Of a DNA stretch of 64,000 nt, positions 40,588 through 50,064 are shown piece by piece. Position numbers and translations under genes: made by a program. The DNA lies in contig CAMQTJ010000001.1 of NCBI GenBank assembly GCA_947037125.1, forward strand, positions 36,582 to 100,581, written 5' to 3'. Below the pieces are notes generated by a model that was given only the letters and a program-made list of their open reading frames with translations, was not told where the DNA came from and did no database searches. Source of the stretch: an uncultured Holdemania sp. Its GTDB lineage: Bacteria; Bacillota_I; Bacilli_A; Erysipelotrichales; Erysipelotrichaceae. The stretch's first letter is position 1, and the number at the start of each line of letters is the position of its first letter.

Positions 40588-40617
40588 AAAGGAATGTCAT
40601 ACGACATTCCTTTTACT
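40588..40617 (+). terminator. Terminator of the agaZ-like gene
   Basis: Stem AAAAGGAATGTC / GACATTCCTTTT around an ATAC loop. Confidence 0.85.
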
Positions 40618-40642
40618 TTATTTATTATCACAAATGATGTTA

Positions 40643-40671
40643 AAAAAAGTGATATCCTAAGATATCACTTT
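40643..40671 (-). terminator. Terminator of the EIIB-EIIC-EIID operon
   Basis: Stem AAAAGTGATATC / GATATCACTTTT around a CTAA loop, about 25 bp after the EIID stop on the minus strand. Confidence 0.8.
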
Positions 40672-40695
40672 TATATGAAGGGTTTGTATTTATTT

Positions 40696-41526
40696 TTAGA
40701 ATAAACCGATAAATGGTAATGCTCCAATTAAACCAAATACTAATAAACTCATAATACACATAACAACTGAGAAGTTTTTCTTAGCGATTAAGTAGTACAT
40801 AGTTAATGTAATAGCTAATGGGATTAATTTAGGGAAAATTCCATCTAATACTGATTGAAGAACGATTGGTGCATCTCCATTAGGAATAACGAATGCGATT
40901 GTAGTTCCACCCATATTTGAGATAAGAGCTCCAACAACAAAGATACCTAATAATGAAGCAGCATGTGTAAATTCTTTAGCGTTTTGAGTTAATACTCCAA
41001 TTGCACTACTTCCTAATTTATAAGACCAGTGCATTAAGAACCAACGAATTGCAAATTGAACACCGTTGAAAATTAATAGGAATAAGATTGGACCAAAGTA
41101 GTTTCCACTCATTGATAAGTTTGCAGCAATACCTGCTGTGATTGGAACAAGTGTTAACCAGAAAATTGCATCTCCGATTCCACCAAGTGGTCCCATTGCA
41201 GCAACACGTACCGCACGAATTGTGTTAACATCAGCTTTAGATTGTTCTAAAGATAATACAATACCCATAACAAATGTTACTAAGAAAGGGTGAGTATTAA
41301 AGAACTCTAAGTTGTGTTGCATAGATAAAGCTAAATCGTCTTTATTTGTATGAATCTTTTCAAGACCAGGTAGGATACCATATAGCCATCCACCAGCTTG
41401 CATACGTTCGAAGTTGAAAGACATTTGTAAGAATAATGAACGCCAAACCATTTTGTTTAAAGTTTGTTTGTCTAGCGTAGCACCAAGCGTTTTGTCTTTA
41501 TAGTTATTTGCTAAATTAGATGCCAT
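40696..41526 (-). CDS. agaD: PTS mannose-class EIID (AgaD-like)
   Basis: 276 residues. The N-terminal cytoplasmic part has WRSLFLQMSFNFERMQAGG and the motif GPLGGIGDAIFW; the C-terminal part carries the membrane segments. With EIIC it forms the channel. ATG 41526 lies 8 bp inside the EIIC gene end and follows AAGGGGGATT. Confidence 0.9.
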   Translation of the reverse strand: MASNLANNYKDKTLGATLDKQTLNKMVWRSLFLQMSFNFERMQAGGWLYGILPGLEKIHTNKDDLALSMQHNLEFFNTHPFLVTFVMGIVLSLEQSKADVNTIRAVRVAAMGPLGGIGDAIFWLTLVPITAGIAANLSMSGNYFGPILFLLIFNGVQFAIRWFLMHWSYKLGSSAIGVLTQNAKEFTHAASLLGIFVVGALISNMGGTTIAFVIPNGDAPIVLQSVLDGIFPKLIPLAITLTMYYLIAKKNFSVVMCIMSLLVFGLIGALPFIGLF

Positions 41527-42322
41527 CAGAAGAATCCCCCTTATTTCCATTACCACCAACTGCTTTGATTTTTGTATTTAATTGGTAATCATAGAATGCA
41601 ATTGCACCACCAAGAATAGCGATGATTACTAATGTGTAGTTACCTTTTTGGAAAGCAGCGTCAATAATTGTAGCACTTGCAAATCCAGCAAGTAAGATTG
41701 TCCAGAATTCTCCAGAAATCATAACTTTCATAAGAACAGCAAATCCAACAAATTTCATCATTCCACCACCAGCACCAAGTCCAGTCCAAACCCATGCAGG
41801 AACAGATGTAGAAAGAGCAACACCCATTGCAGCACCAGCGTAAGTACCGATCATAGCGATAACAGCGAATAATACACCAATACCGAAACACATAACCCAG
41901 TTAAGACGTTCGATACCTTTAACATCAGCTTTTGCAGCTAATGTGTCCATTTTAGACATTACTGGAGCAGCAACTGTAAACCAAATGTTTACTGCTTGTT
42001 GTCCTAATAATCCAAAAGGTACAGCTAAAGCAAGAGCAGCTTCAAAGTCAGCACTGTCTAGAGATATAGCGAATACTACAGCCATAATTCCTCCAAGTAC
42101 TGCGTTTGGAGGTTGAGCTCCACCGATTGGCATAGAACCAACCATAATTAATTCATATGATGCCCCGATTTGTAGTCCCATTTGAGCATCTCCTAAGATA
42201 GCTCCAACGATTGGTCCTAAAACGATTGGACGGTAAAGTGATTCAAGGAAACTAAATTGGTCAATACCAGCGATGAAGCCAACAAGTCCAACTAATAATA
42301 CCTGTATAATACTAAATTCCAT
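41516..42322 (-). CDS. agaC: PTS mannose-class EIIC (AgaC/AgaW-like)
   Basis: 268 residues with about seven to eight membrane segments. Conserved family sequence includes GPIVGAILGDAQMGLQIGASYEL and GGAQPPNAVLGGI. Membrane sugar-binding component. It follows EIIB by 18 bp. Confidence 0.9.
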   Translation of the reverse strand: MEFSIIQVLLVGLVGFIAGIDQFSFLESLYRPIVLGPIVGAILGDAQMGLQIGASYELIMVGSMPIGGAQPPNAVLGGIMAVVFAISLDSADFEAALALAVPFGLLGQQAVNIWFTVAAPVMSKMDTLAAKADVKGIERLNWVMCFGIGVLFAVIAMIGTYAGAAMGVALSTSVPAWVWTGLGAGGGMMKFVGFAVLMKVMISGEFWTILLAGFASATIIDAAFQKGNYTLVIIAILGGAIAFYDYQLNTKIKAVGGNGNKGDSSDGI

Positions 42323-42340
42323 ATAATTTTATCCCCTTTT

Positions 42341-42817
42341 CTATTTGAATAGTTTTTCTACTGATTCTGATCCCACTGAAGGAACTTTACGGATTTCTAA
42401 TTCAACCCCTAGTTCTCTCAATTTCTTAAAAGCTTCTACATCTGATGCGTCAACAGCCACAGATCCTGCTACTTGAATTTTCCCTTCAGACATATGCATG
42501 TTTCCGATGTTAAGTTTCTTTACAGGAACTCCACCCTCTACAAGTTTTAATACGTCTTGAGGTGTTTCACAAATAAGGAAGATTTTTTGTGAGTCTGAAG
42601 CTTTGTGAATTGTTGCAATAGTTTTTTCGATACTCCAGTAGCGAGTAGCAGCATAACTAGGTGCAGCCATATCCATTAAACCTTGACGAAATGTGTTACT
42701 AGCAACGTCATCGTTTGCAACTAATAATAAATTAGCTCCAATACTACTACTCCATTGGGTAGCGACTTGCCCGTGAATTAACCTGTTGTCAATTCTTGTT
42801 AATACGATGTTTGGCAT
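42341..42817 (-). CDS. agaB: PTS mannose-class EIIB (AgaB/AgaV-like)
   Basis: 158 residues. Phosphorylated His15 in TRIDNRLIHGQVATQW, which is the class signature. Transfers phosphate to the incoming sugar. Three closely spaced ATGs exist; 42817 (MPNIVL) is best spaced from AAGGGA. First gene of the operon, divergent from the AraC regulator. A cre-like site lies 32 bp upstream. Confidence 0.9.
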   Translation of the reverse strand: MPNIVLTRIDNRLIHGQVATQWSSSIGANLLLVANDDVASNTFRQGLMDMAAPSYAATRYWSIEKTIATIHKASDSQKIFLICETPQDVLKLVEGGVPVKKLNIGNMHMSEGKIQVAGSVAVDASDVEAFKKLRELGVELEIRKVPSVGSESVEKLFK

Positions 42818-42848
42818 TTTTTTCATTCCCTTCATAGTATATCAAGCG

Positions 42849-42862
42849 TGTAACCGCTCTCT
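42849..42862 (-). promoter_or_regulatory. Probable cre (CcpA) site for the aga PTS operon
   Basis: TGTAACCGCTCTCT fits the cre consensus TGWAANCGNTNWCW at every fixed position (read on the plus strand). It lies between the promoter region and the EIIB start, where CcpA would repress. Confidence 0.55.
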
Positions 42863-43090
42863 ATGCTTACATTCTATACTATGCAAGACAAAAGATATTT
42901 ATAATAATTAATTATGCTTTTGCACTTTTCAGTAAATTATGTGATTTTACTCTCAAATTGTGTGATATTTCAATATCAATGTGTGAATAATCAATGTTTT
43001 TTGCACTTTTAGCCAATATTTTCCCATTATCGTCATTTTATTCAAGCATTATTTATCTTTTTTATGTATAATTAATAGGAGGTGAAATCT

Positions 43091-44260
43091 ATGTACAATA
43101 AAACTACTGGACCTTATTTTGCAAAATACGGAACTATTATTAAAAATACTGATTATCAACAAGATGATTCTTTGGATGTTGATAATTTTGAAACTTCAAT
43201 AAGATTCATTGACAGCACTTATTATTATGATAGTGAAATCATTATTGAATGCGTTGAAGGAATATCTATGCTATGTTTGACAGACAATAATGATAAAGAA
43301 GAAATTCTCGAATTTGTATGTCACAGAACATTTTCTTTAAATAAAGGAATTAATTTCAACATCATTCCAATGACACCATCTTCAAGATTTAAAGTTTATT
43401 TTACTAAAAACTCTTATGTTACAGTTAATAAACTTTCAAAATCTTTTCAATTAACTCACATAAAATCTACATTATCGATAAATGAAATATATTCTTTCTA
43501 CTATAATGTTAAAGGCAGCGATTATAAATTCGAAGGTGAATCTCATAATTTTTATGAACTAGTATATGTCGATAATGGAAAGTTAATGAATTTTGTAAAT
43601 AACGAAAAGTTCGAATTAGATGAATACGAACTTATGATTTTTGGTGTTGATCAATTTCATAGACAAGAAGTTGTAAATGAAAAAGTTTGTTCTTACCTTA
43701 CAATAAATTTTGACTTAGATATGGAAGACCCTTCTGTTTTACTTAATCGAAAATTTAAAATAAACCGCGAAATTTTGGATATAATTAATAATTATGTAAA
43801 AGAATCTTCACTTAAAATACCTTTTAGAGAAGACTTAATGATATGTCATTTAAAACAAATTATAATTTTACTACTTCAAGAAAATGCAAGAAAAGACAAC
43901 GTAAAGCCTGTTAGTCCCATTACACAATATTTTGAAGATGAATTAATCAATGAAATAATTGTTTACATAAATCAAAATGTATATTCACCAATAACAATTG
44001 ATGATGTTTGCACTAAATTCTCAGTTAGCCGCAGTTCATTACAAAATATGTTCAAAGATAATTTAAAAGTTGCCCCTAAACAATATATTAATGAAATTAA
44101 GCTTTCAAAAAGTAAAATATTAATTAAAGAAAACAAAAATAATATATCAGCTATTGCATTAATGTTAGGTTTTAGCTCTATTCATTATTTTTCACGCAAA
44201 TTCACACAGCGATATGGAATAACACCATCTGATTACGCTAAATCAATCTATACAAATTAA
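43091..44260 (+). CDS. AraC-family transcriptional regulator
   Basis: 389 residues. C-terminal AraC DNA-binding domain (about 285-385) with two helix-turn-helix motifs: TIDDVCTKFSVSRSSLQNMFK and ISAIALMLGFSSIHYFSRKF (parts). The middle contains a cupin-like segment (FYELVYVDNGKL, about 150-200); the first 140 residues are less typical. ATG 43091 follows TAGGAGGTG. Divergent from the aga PTS operon, so it probably activates that operon in response to the sugar or its phosphate. Confidence 0.85.
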   Translation: MYNKTTGPYFAKYGTIIKNTDYQQDDSLDVDNFETSIRFIDSTYYYDSEIIIECVEGISMLCLTDNNDKEEILEFVCHRTFSLNKGINFNIIPMTPSSRFKVYFTKNSYVTVNKLSKSFQLTHIKSTLSINEIYSFYYNVKGSDYKFEGESHNFYELVYVDNGKLMNFVNNEKFELDEYELMIFGVDQFHRQEVVNEKVCSYLTINFDLDMEDPSVLLNRKFKINREILDIINNYVKESSLKIPFREDLMICHLKQIIILLLQENARKDNVKPVSPITQYFEDELINEIIVYINQNVYSPITIDDVCTKFSVSRSSLQNMFKDNLKVAPKQYINEIKLSKSKILIKENKNNISAIALMLGFSSIHYFSRKFTQRYGITPSDYAKSIYTN

Positions 44261-44270
44261 TCTAGAAATA

Positions 44271-44303
44271 AGAAAAGACAATCAATTGATTGTCTTTTCT
44301 TAT
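44271..44303. terminator. Bidirectional terminator
   Basis: Stem AAGAAAAGACAATC / GATTGTCTTTTCTT with an AATT loop, between convergent AraC and deacetylase genes. Confidence 0.85.
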
Positions 44304-45667
44304 TTTGCACTATAATAAACATTTTGTTCAAGCACTTCAATATTTTTAGCTTCCATCATTTCAGAAAAACTAACAATTTGATAACCCATATTAACTAATT
44401 CTACCATTATTTTTTCTAAAGACTTAACAGTAATTAAATGTAAATCATGCAATAAAATTATATCTCCATCCACAACATTATTTATGATCGCATCATAGAT
44501 AAGTTGTTCATCTTTTGACTTCCAATCCAAAGTATCTAAGCTCCACATAATAAATGCATCATTACTAGCCTGTAGTACCTTATCGTTATAAGCTCCATAT
44601 GGAGGCCTGAATAAATTTATTTGATAGCTACTATTAGTTATCTCATCTAATATTCTTTGATTTTCATTTAGTTGATATTCTAAATCACCTTCTGATCTAA
44701 TCTTTGTTATTTTAGGATGACTATATGAGTGTGAACCTATCTCAAAACCATCTTTAATCATTCGTAATATTAATTCGTGATTATTATGCATTAAATACCC
44801 TTGCATAAAAAATGTTGCACCTGCATCAAATTTTTGAAGTGTTTCTATTGCTATTGTTGTATTTTCATTGATTGGTCCATCATCAAAAGTAAAGGCAACC
44901 ATTTTTCTATTCGGATCAATATAGCGATTATTCTCTAAAATAACGCCACTTGATTCTATTGATAGTTCTAAATTCAAATCACTTACAACGTCACTTAAAT
45001 TATATTTTATTTCGATCATTTCATCATTACCTAATTGATTTGGATTAATATATAATATTAAGCATTCGTTATTTATATAAATATTATTGTAAATCGCTTG
45101 ATTAATTTGCGTCTGTTCATAAAAATCATTAGTATAAGCAAAATCATCATTAACGTGATTATTTTTATAGTAATAACGTAAATCATTTGATATCTTTGTT
45201 TTAATTGATAACGAAAGTATTTCATTTAACTTAATATTTTCTTGCATATGATTGTCATACAAATAAATATAGCTATCATTAACTGTATTATTTTCAGATG
45301 TTAAATCAAACTTCATAGAATAATATCGATCATCAACTATAAATAATTGATTTTCAACTTTATAATTATCTTTTAATAATTCTTTAGAAATTAAATCCAT
45401 TTTTATATTTTCAACTATAGTATCCATGTTTATTTCTAATATTTCATCATTTGGATAAAATATTACAAATTCACTATCTTTATCCTTAAATCTTTCAACA
45501 CTGTTATTAATTGCTTTTGTCGTCTTTAAATAATTTGGAATTCTATTTTTAAACATAACTATCGCTATTATAGATATCACTAAAACAATAAATACAATAA
45601 TAATTTTATTTCTTTTATCGCCATCGCCATGATTCACTATATCATTTTGTTTTCTCTCTATTTTCAT
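44300..45667 (-). CDS. Membrane-anchored polysaccharide deacetylase (NodB/CE4)
   Basis: 455 residues. Short cytosolic N terminus, one membrane span (about 22-40), a 200-residue lobe without clear motifs, and a CE4 domain (about 250-440). Metal and catalytic residues: FTFDDGP (Asp pair), HSYSHP (two His), FRPPYGAY and the late DIILLHDLH. Such enzymes deacetylate peptidoglycan GlcNAc, MurNAc or chitin-like polymers outside the cell. AAAGGAG precedes the ATG. No other operon member. Confidence 0.88.
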   Translation of the reverse strand: MKIERKQNDIVNHGDGDKRNKIIIVFIVLVISIIAIVMFKNRIPNYLKTTKAINNSVERFKDKDSEFVIFYPNDEILEINMDTIVENIKMDLISKELLKDNYKVENQLFIVDDRYYSMKFDLTSENNTVNDSYIYLYDNHMQENIKLNEILSLSIKTKISNDLRYYYKNNHVNDDFAYTNDFYEQTQINQAIYNNIYINNECLILYINPNQLGNDEMIEIKYNLSDVVSDLNLELSIESSGVILENNRYIDPNRKMVAFTFDDGPINENTTIAIETLQKFDAGATFFMQGYLMHNNHELILRMIKDGFEIGSHSYSHPKITKIRSEGDLEYQLNENQRILDEITNSSYQINLFRPPYGAYNDKVLQASNDAFIMWSLDTLDWKSKDEQLIYDAIINNVVDGDIILLHDLHLITVKSLEKIMVELVNMGYQIVSFSEMMEAKNIEVLEQNVYYSAK

Positions 45668-45788
45668 TTTACTCCTTTATTAAATATACTATATTTAATA
45701 TATTTACATTATATACTAATACAAAATAAATTGTTTGATTAACGCCTAAGTTCATCAATATTTCACATTGAACTTTTTAAAATAAACA
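45668..45788. other. Intergenic, no feature seen
   Basis: AT-rich stretch upstream of the deacetylase. It should hold that gene's promoter; TATACTAAT-like sequences occur, but none stands out. Confidence 0.3.
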
Positions 45789-45817
45789 TAAAAAAAAGTG
45801 ATACATAATTGTATCAC
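45789..45817 (-). terminator. Terminator of the tRNA transcript
   Basis: Minus strand: AGTGATACA / TGTATCACT with an ATTA-type loop, then eight T. It follows tRNA-Glu. Confidence 0.85.
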
Positions 45818-45831
45818 TACTTTTATTTTAT

Positions 45832-45908
45832 TGGTGACTCGTACGGGATTCGAACCCGTGAGTGACGCCGTGAAAGGGCGCTGTGTTAAGCCGCTTCACC
45901 AACGAGCC
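45832..45908 (-). tRNA. tRNA-Glu (UUC)
   Basis: Acceptor stem GGCTCGT/ACGAGTC (one G-T pair), D-arm GGTGAAGCGG, anticodon loop CCTTTCACG with anticodon TTC, T-loop GGTTCGAATCC, discriminator A and an encoded CCA (45834-45832). Confidence 0.93.
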
Positions 45909-45917
45909 AATAATAAA

Positions 45918-45993
45918 TGGCGCCTAAAACAGGACTCGAACCTGTGACCTAACGGTTAACAGCCGTTTGCTCTACCAACTGAGCTATTTAGGC
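45918..45993 (-). tRNA. tRNA-Asn (GUU)
   Basis: Acceptor stem GCCTAAA/TTTAGGC, D-arm AGCTCAGTTGGTAGAGC, anticodon loop CTGTTAACC with anticodon GTT, T-loop GGTTCGAGTCC, discriminator G and encoded CCA. Cotranscribed ahead of tRNA-Glu with a 9-bp spacer. Confidence 0.93.
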
Positions 45994-46161
45994 AACTGCT
46001 TAATTAGAATACCATGTTTTTAAAATAAGTGCAAGCTTTTTTCGAATAAAAGTTATTTTTTTTGTTTTTTTTGTCTATTTTAGCTATTTTTCTCACTTTT
46101 TATCATATTAAGCTGTAAAAACTACATTTTTTGTCTTCTTTAACTAATAATATAAATACTA

Positions 46162-47523
46162 TTACTTCGTTAAATTTTTTACCCATTTTTCTTTTTTAAC
46201 TAAATGATATGAAAATAACATTTTTATTATGTCAGTCAACTGCCCTGCAATATATAAATAAATAATTGATATATCGGTAAAATACGCAAAAGATGCAACT
46301 ATCGGTAAATTAATCGACCACATATATACAGAGTCCATAATAAAAGTTGATTTAGTATCTCCGCCTGCTCTTACAATAAAATAGCACATTGTTGTTATCA
46401 TATATATCCAAAACATTAAACTTTGCACTTGAGTTACTGATCTTGCAACAAAAGATGCGTATTCTGAAACATTGTACAAGTATGGAATGAAAAAACTAGA
46501 TGTAAACATTAATATCGCAAAGAAAATCGACATTATAGAACTAAACCCAATTAATTTATATCCATTACTACGTGCCAGTTCAAGTTGATTGGCACCAAGT
46601 TTTTGTGAAATCAATACATTTGCAGCTACTGACATCCCTCCAAATAAAACAAAAAAGATATCAGCTGTGGTCATTGAAATAGCATAACCAGACATTACTT
46701 CTGCCCCTCTTGTTGCATAAAACTTAAACAGCATTGCATTACCAAGTGACCACAAAACTTCATTACATGCAAGAGGAGCACCCTTTCTTACAATATTAAC
46801 TAATAGTTCCTTAGAAAAATTAAATATTTTTGTTATTTTGGTTATAAAAACTGGTTGATAAAATTTCATAGTAAGCAATAATAGCATAGCCTCTGCAATT
46901 CTTGCAATTAAAGTAGCAATAGCTGCACCTGCAACGCCCATAACAGGAAATCCAAAGTTACCGAATATAAATGCATAGTTTAACGTTGTATTAATCACAA
47001 CAGCAACTATACTTACGCATAAAGGAATTTTTGTTTGTCCACACGCGCGATAAGCACTACTTACGCTAAGCGAGATAATCATTGGTAAAAATGTGAAACA
47101 GGCCACACCTAAGTAATCCAATGCTTCTTTTACAATTAAAGGATCTTTAGTAAAAAATTCAACAATTTCTATAGGAAACACAAAACCAATTAAAAAAAAC
47201 ATTAGCATAATCATTGATGCAATTAATATCGAAATTCTAAAACACTCTTTTACTTTCAATTCATTTTTAGCGCCATAATATTGAGCTATAAAAATAGAAA
47301 CAGCAGCTAAAAACCCATTTGTTCCAAATGTAGCTATTAAATAGTATCGATTTACTGCTGCAACACCTCCCAGTGCTGCATCTCCTAATTGACCAACCAT
47401 TAAATTATCTACTAAATTAACAGAACTTGTTATCAGTTGTTGCATCATTAATGGTATAGCAATTATCATAACCATTTTATAAAACTTCTTGTCCGCTATA
47501 AATTTACTAATTCCTTTACTCAT
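46162..47523 (-). CDS. MATE-family efflux transporter (second copy)
   Basis: 453 residues, 12 helices, different subfamily from the 33.6-kb copy. Conserved landmarks: NLVDNLMVGQLG near the start and GVAGAAIATLIARI in the middle. The ATG follows AAGGGGGATT, again a GGGGGA ribosome site. Monocistronic. Substrate unknown. Confidence 0.9.
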   Translation of the reverse strand: MSKGISKFIADKKFYKMVMIIAIPLMMQQLITSSVNLVDNLMVGQLGDAALGGVAAVNRYYLIATFGTNGFLAAVSIFIAQYYGAKNELKVKECFRISILIASMIMLMFFLIGFVFPIEIVEFFTKDPLIVKEALDYLGVACFTFLPMIISLSVSSAYRACGQTKIPLCVSIVAVVINTTLNYAFIFGNFGFPVMGVAGAAIATLIARIAEAMLLLLTMKFYQPVFITKITKIFNFSKELLVNIVRKGAPLACNEVLWSLGNAMLFKFYATRGAEVMSGYAISMTTADIFFVLFGGMSVAANVLISQKLGANQLELARSNGYKLIGFSSIMSIFFAILMFTSSFFIPYLYNVSEYASFVARSVTQVQSLMFWIYMITTMCYFIVRAGGDTKSTFIMDSVYMWSINLPIVASFAYFTDISIIYLYIAGQLTDIIKMLFSYHLVKKEKWVKNLTK

Positions 47524-47668
47524 AAAATCCCCCTTATATTTATTAACACTTGTTTACTTACGTAAAATATTTGCATTTATATTCATTACATAAATATTAA
47601 ACCGTATATTCTGTAACTTATATTATGTATAACTCATAAATTTCAACATTATAGCATAGTGAATACAA

Positions 47669-47704
47669 TAAAAGTAGCAATAACCTATAAAGTTACTGCT
47701 ACTT
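47669..47704 (-). terminator. Terminator of the MupG operon
   Basis: On the minus strand AGTAGCAGTAAC / GTTATTGCTACT (one mismatch) is followed by TTTATT. It overlaps the stop of the GntR gene. Confidence 0.65.
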
Positions 47705-48347
47705 CGTAATTTTCATTTATATAACTAATTATATGTGCAAATTTTTGTCCATTTTTTGTTAATATCTCACAATCAACACGCATCAGTAAACTATTCACTT
47801 TTACATGGAGCATTGCTGCGTATTTTATGGGAACAATAATAGGTGTGAATTTTTGTTTAATTGCAAAACCTTCAATAAATTTATGAATATTCGCAATATT
47901 TTCACGATTATCTATTCTTTTTTCTTTAGCTAAAAATTGATTAATATAAATTTCATCAATAGAAACAGGTTTATCATTATAATTAACTTTAACTACACGA
48001 ATAAAATAATCTTCCCCAGAAATAGATAACAGTTCAGCTACTTTTATATCTTCTTTTTTTATATCAAAATATATAATATTAGATTTGCAAGTTTCACCAA
48101 TAGAGCTAAATACCCAATTACTGTTTATTTGCTTATGTAGTTTTGAATCCGAAACAAACGTTCCTTTATTTGTATCGCGATATAAATATCCATCATTTAC
48201 CAATTCATCAATTGCTTTTCTTGCCGTCATCCTTGAAATATTATACTTCACAGCAAGATCTCTTTCAGATAATATCGGTGCATTAACTTCTATGTTTTGA
48301 ATATCAGCTTTAATTTTATCAGCTAATTGTTTATATAATGGAATCAA
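47685..48347 (-). CDS. GntR-family (HutC/UTRA) repressor
   Basis: 220 residues. N-terminal winged helix (about 8-68) with LSERDLAVKYNISRMTARKA and GTFVSD; C-terminal UTRA ligand domain (about 85-215), which in this subfamily binds sugar phosphates such as GlcNAc-6-P. Last gene of the eight-gene operon. The palindrome at 52309-52322, of NagR/YvoA-like layout, is its probable operator, making this an autoregulated switch responding to MurNAc-6-P or GlcNAc derivatives. Ligand identity is inferred. Confidence 0.85.
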   Translation of the reverse strand: MIPLYKQLADKIKADIQNIEVNAPILSERDLAVKYNISRMTARKAIDELVNDGYLYRDTNKGTFVSDSKLHKQINSNWVFSSIGETCKSNIIYFDIKKEDIKVAELLSISGEDYFIRVVKVNYNDKPVSIDEIYINQFLAKEKRIDNRENIANIHKFIEGFAIKQKFTPIIVPIKYAAMLHVKVNSLLMRVDCEILTKNGQKFAHIISYINENYEVAVTL

Positions 48348-48364
48348 TTGCTGATCACCCCTAA

Positions 48365-49453
48365 CTATTTGATAATTTTAAACGGAATCCATGGAACTAT
48401 ATAGTCTAATAAAAATAATTCATTCTTATTTATACGACCAACTAAATTTTTATTACCTTCATTTGGCATTTGCTTAAGAACAATATGTAACTCACCTTTA
48501 TAAGGACCATAATTATCGTTCAATACAACAACGTCACCTCTTTCAAGTACTTCAACGGTATTATTTGGAACAATTGTAGCTTTTGCATATGTAACTCTAC
48601 TAAAAGTTGAGCGCGCCATATACTCACTCATATCACCTCTAACATGATGCGAATAATCATAAACTATTTCATTTTCAACATCCGTTAATTTTGTTTCTTC
48701 ACTAATTTTAAAAGTTAATTTATTAGGATCTATTTCACCTAATTGAATCATTTCTTGTTCACTTGCAAAACAATTAGCAATGATGACATCATCTATCATA
48801 TTAGTTGCAAATAAGTGACGAGCTTGAACATCAATCGGTAAGTTGCGATGCATTTCTAATGTGCATAACCCTTCATTTACAGGCCATGGACCAAAAGTAT
48901 TTTTAGTTTGACTTGAAACAAAAGCAGCTACATTAAGATTTTTATTTTTGATAGTTTCATTACATTTATTAAATAAATCTAACCCTATTCCTGTATATTT
49001 TTGCGGATAGAAATTATGACATGTTATCATATTACTTTTATTTGGCTGATAACTCATAATATTATCAATGTAACCTGTTAATTGCGATGCATTAAATTCA
49101 ATTTTCAAATTATACGGATTATAAGTCATAACTGACTCCATTTGACCATTAAACCCTTCATCTAATCGTATTCCATCGGCACAAATATCATTAAAAAAAC
49201 TTAAATCATCGTATTTTATACCAAATTTTTCAAAAACAGAAGGTGCAACATCGATAATAACTTCCATTCCAAATGACTTTGCATATACACATAATTCACG
49301 ATATTCTTTTTTCACTTCATCAATCGAACCCTTAGCACTTAATAAACACGTAAATATTCTTTTAAATCCATTATCTGCTGCAAGCTTAATATAATCTTTA
49401 TTTTGTTGTACAGTTGCATTTTCTGGATATATTGATATTCCTAATCTAGACAT
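48365..49453 (-). CDS. mupG: MupG-like 6-phospho-N-acetylmuramidase (DUF871)
   Basis: 362 residues. The TIM-barrel part (about 1-245) starts with LGISIYPENAT and contains IIDVAPSVFEKFG, IRLDEGFNG and TCHNFYPQKYTG; a C-terminal beta domain (about 250-362) follows. Characterised MupG cleaves MurNAc-6-P-beta-1,4-GlcNAc in the cytosol to MurNAc-6-P and GlcNAc. Together with the adjacent PTS this predicts uptake of peptidoglycan disaccharide. It overlaps the upstream gene by 13 bp. No MurQ etherase is in the window. Confidence 0.88.
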   Translation of the reverse strand: MSRLGISIYPENATVQQNKDYIKLAADNGFKRIFTCLLSAKGSIDEVKKEYRELCVYAKSFGMEVIIDVAPSVFEKFGIKYDDLSFFNDICADGIRLDEGFNGQMESVMTYNPYNLKIEFNASQLTGYIDNIMSYQPNKSNMITCHNFYPQKYTGIGLDLFNKCNETIKNKNLNVAAFVSSQTKNTFGPWPVNEGLCTLEMHRNLPIDVQARHLFATNMIDDVIIANCFASEQEMIQLGEIDPNKLTFKISEETKLTDVENEIVYDYSHHVRGDMSEYMARSTFSRVTYAKATIVPNNTVEVLERGDVVVLNDNYGPYKGELHIVLKQMPNEGNKNLVGRINKNELFLLDYIVPWIPFKIIK

Positions 49454-49893
49454 TTATTTTCCTCTTTACTACTCAAGTAATTTTCTGCCCCTCTTAAATT
49501 AGCTATTATTTTTTTACGACTTTTTTTCTTATAAAAATTTGATACTAATTTGTAATTTAATTGGTTAAGACTTCCATTACCTTTATAGCTTTCTTCATAT
49601 ATTACATTAGTTTCATCGCCTTTATCTTCTAATTTGTAAGAAATTTTAAAAACGCCTTTATCACTAGTCACACTAGATTCATAAACACTATTAGCAATTA
49701 GTCTTTCAATTTTGACAACAGTTTCGCTTTTTTGTCCGATTTTTCCCTTTAAATTTTTTGAATAAGAAAAACCTGCGCATAAATTATCTTTTGTAAATGA
49801 AGGATTATAAGTAACTATTTCACTCACTAAAGAATCTAATAAAAACTGATAAAAATCTTTACACTTTACTGACAAAGTTAATTCTACTAACAT
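49441..49893 (-). CDS. DUF3284-domain protein
   Basis: 150 residues, soluble, alpha/beta (SRPBCC-like outline), basic toward the C terminus (YKKKSRKKIIANLRG). DUF3284 proteins are encoded almost only inside PTS operons, often beside lactose/cellobiose-class components; their role is unknown. Here it lies between a small membrane protein and mupG. Confidence 0.7.
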   Translation of the reverse strand: MLVELTLSVKCKDFYQFLLDSLVSEIVTYNPSFTKDNLCAGFSYSKNLKGKIGQKSETVVKIERLIANSVYESSVTSDKGVFKISYKLEDKGDETNVIYEESYKGNGSLNQLNYKLVSNFYKKKSRKKIIANLRGAENYLSSKEENKCLD

Positions 49894-49905
49894 ATTAATT
49901 CCCTC

Positions 49906-50064
49906 TTATTTCTTTTTTAATAAATATACTGATATTAGTATCATACAAACTCCTGATGTTACCATCAATGGCATCCATCCCTCATTTGGAGATATCATTA
50001 TCATAAAAAAACCTAAAGATAATAAACCCACAGCCCAAGAGCTTCTATTTTTTTTATTATCCAT
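49906..50064 (-). CDS. 52-residue two-helix membrane protein
   Basis: Starts MDNKKNRSSWAVGLLS, with two hydrophobic helices (about 10-24 and 31-48) and the tail YLLKKK. It overlaps the preceding gene by 8 bp and ends 12 bp before the DUF3284 ATG, so it fills an otherwise unexplained operon gap. No ribosome site is free upstream, implying coupling. No known family recognised. Confidence 0.6.
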   Translation of the reverse strand: MDNKKNRSSWAVGLLSLGFFMIMISPNEGWMPLMVTSGVCMILISVYLLKKK

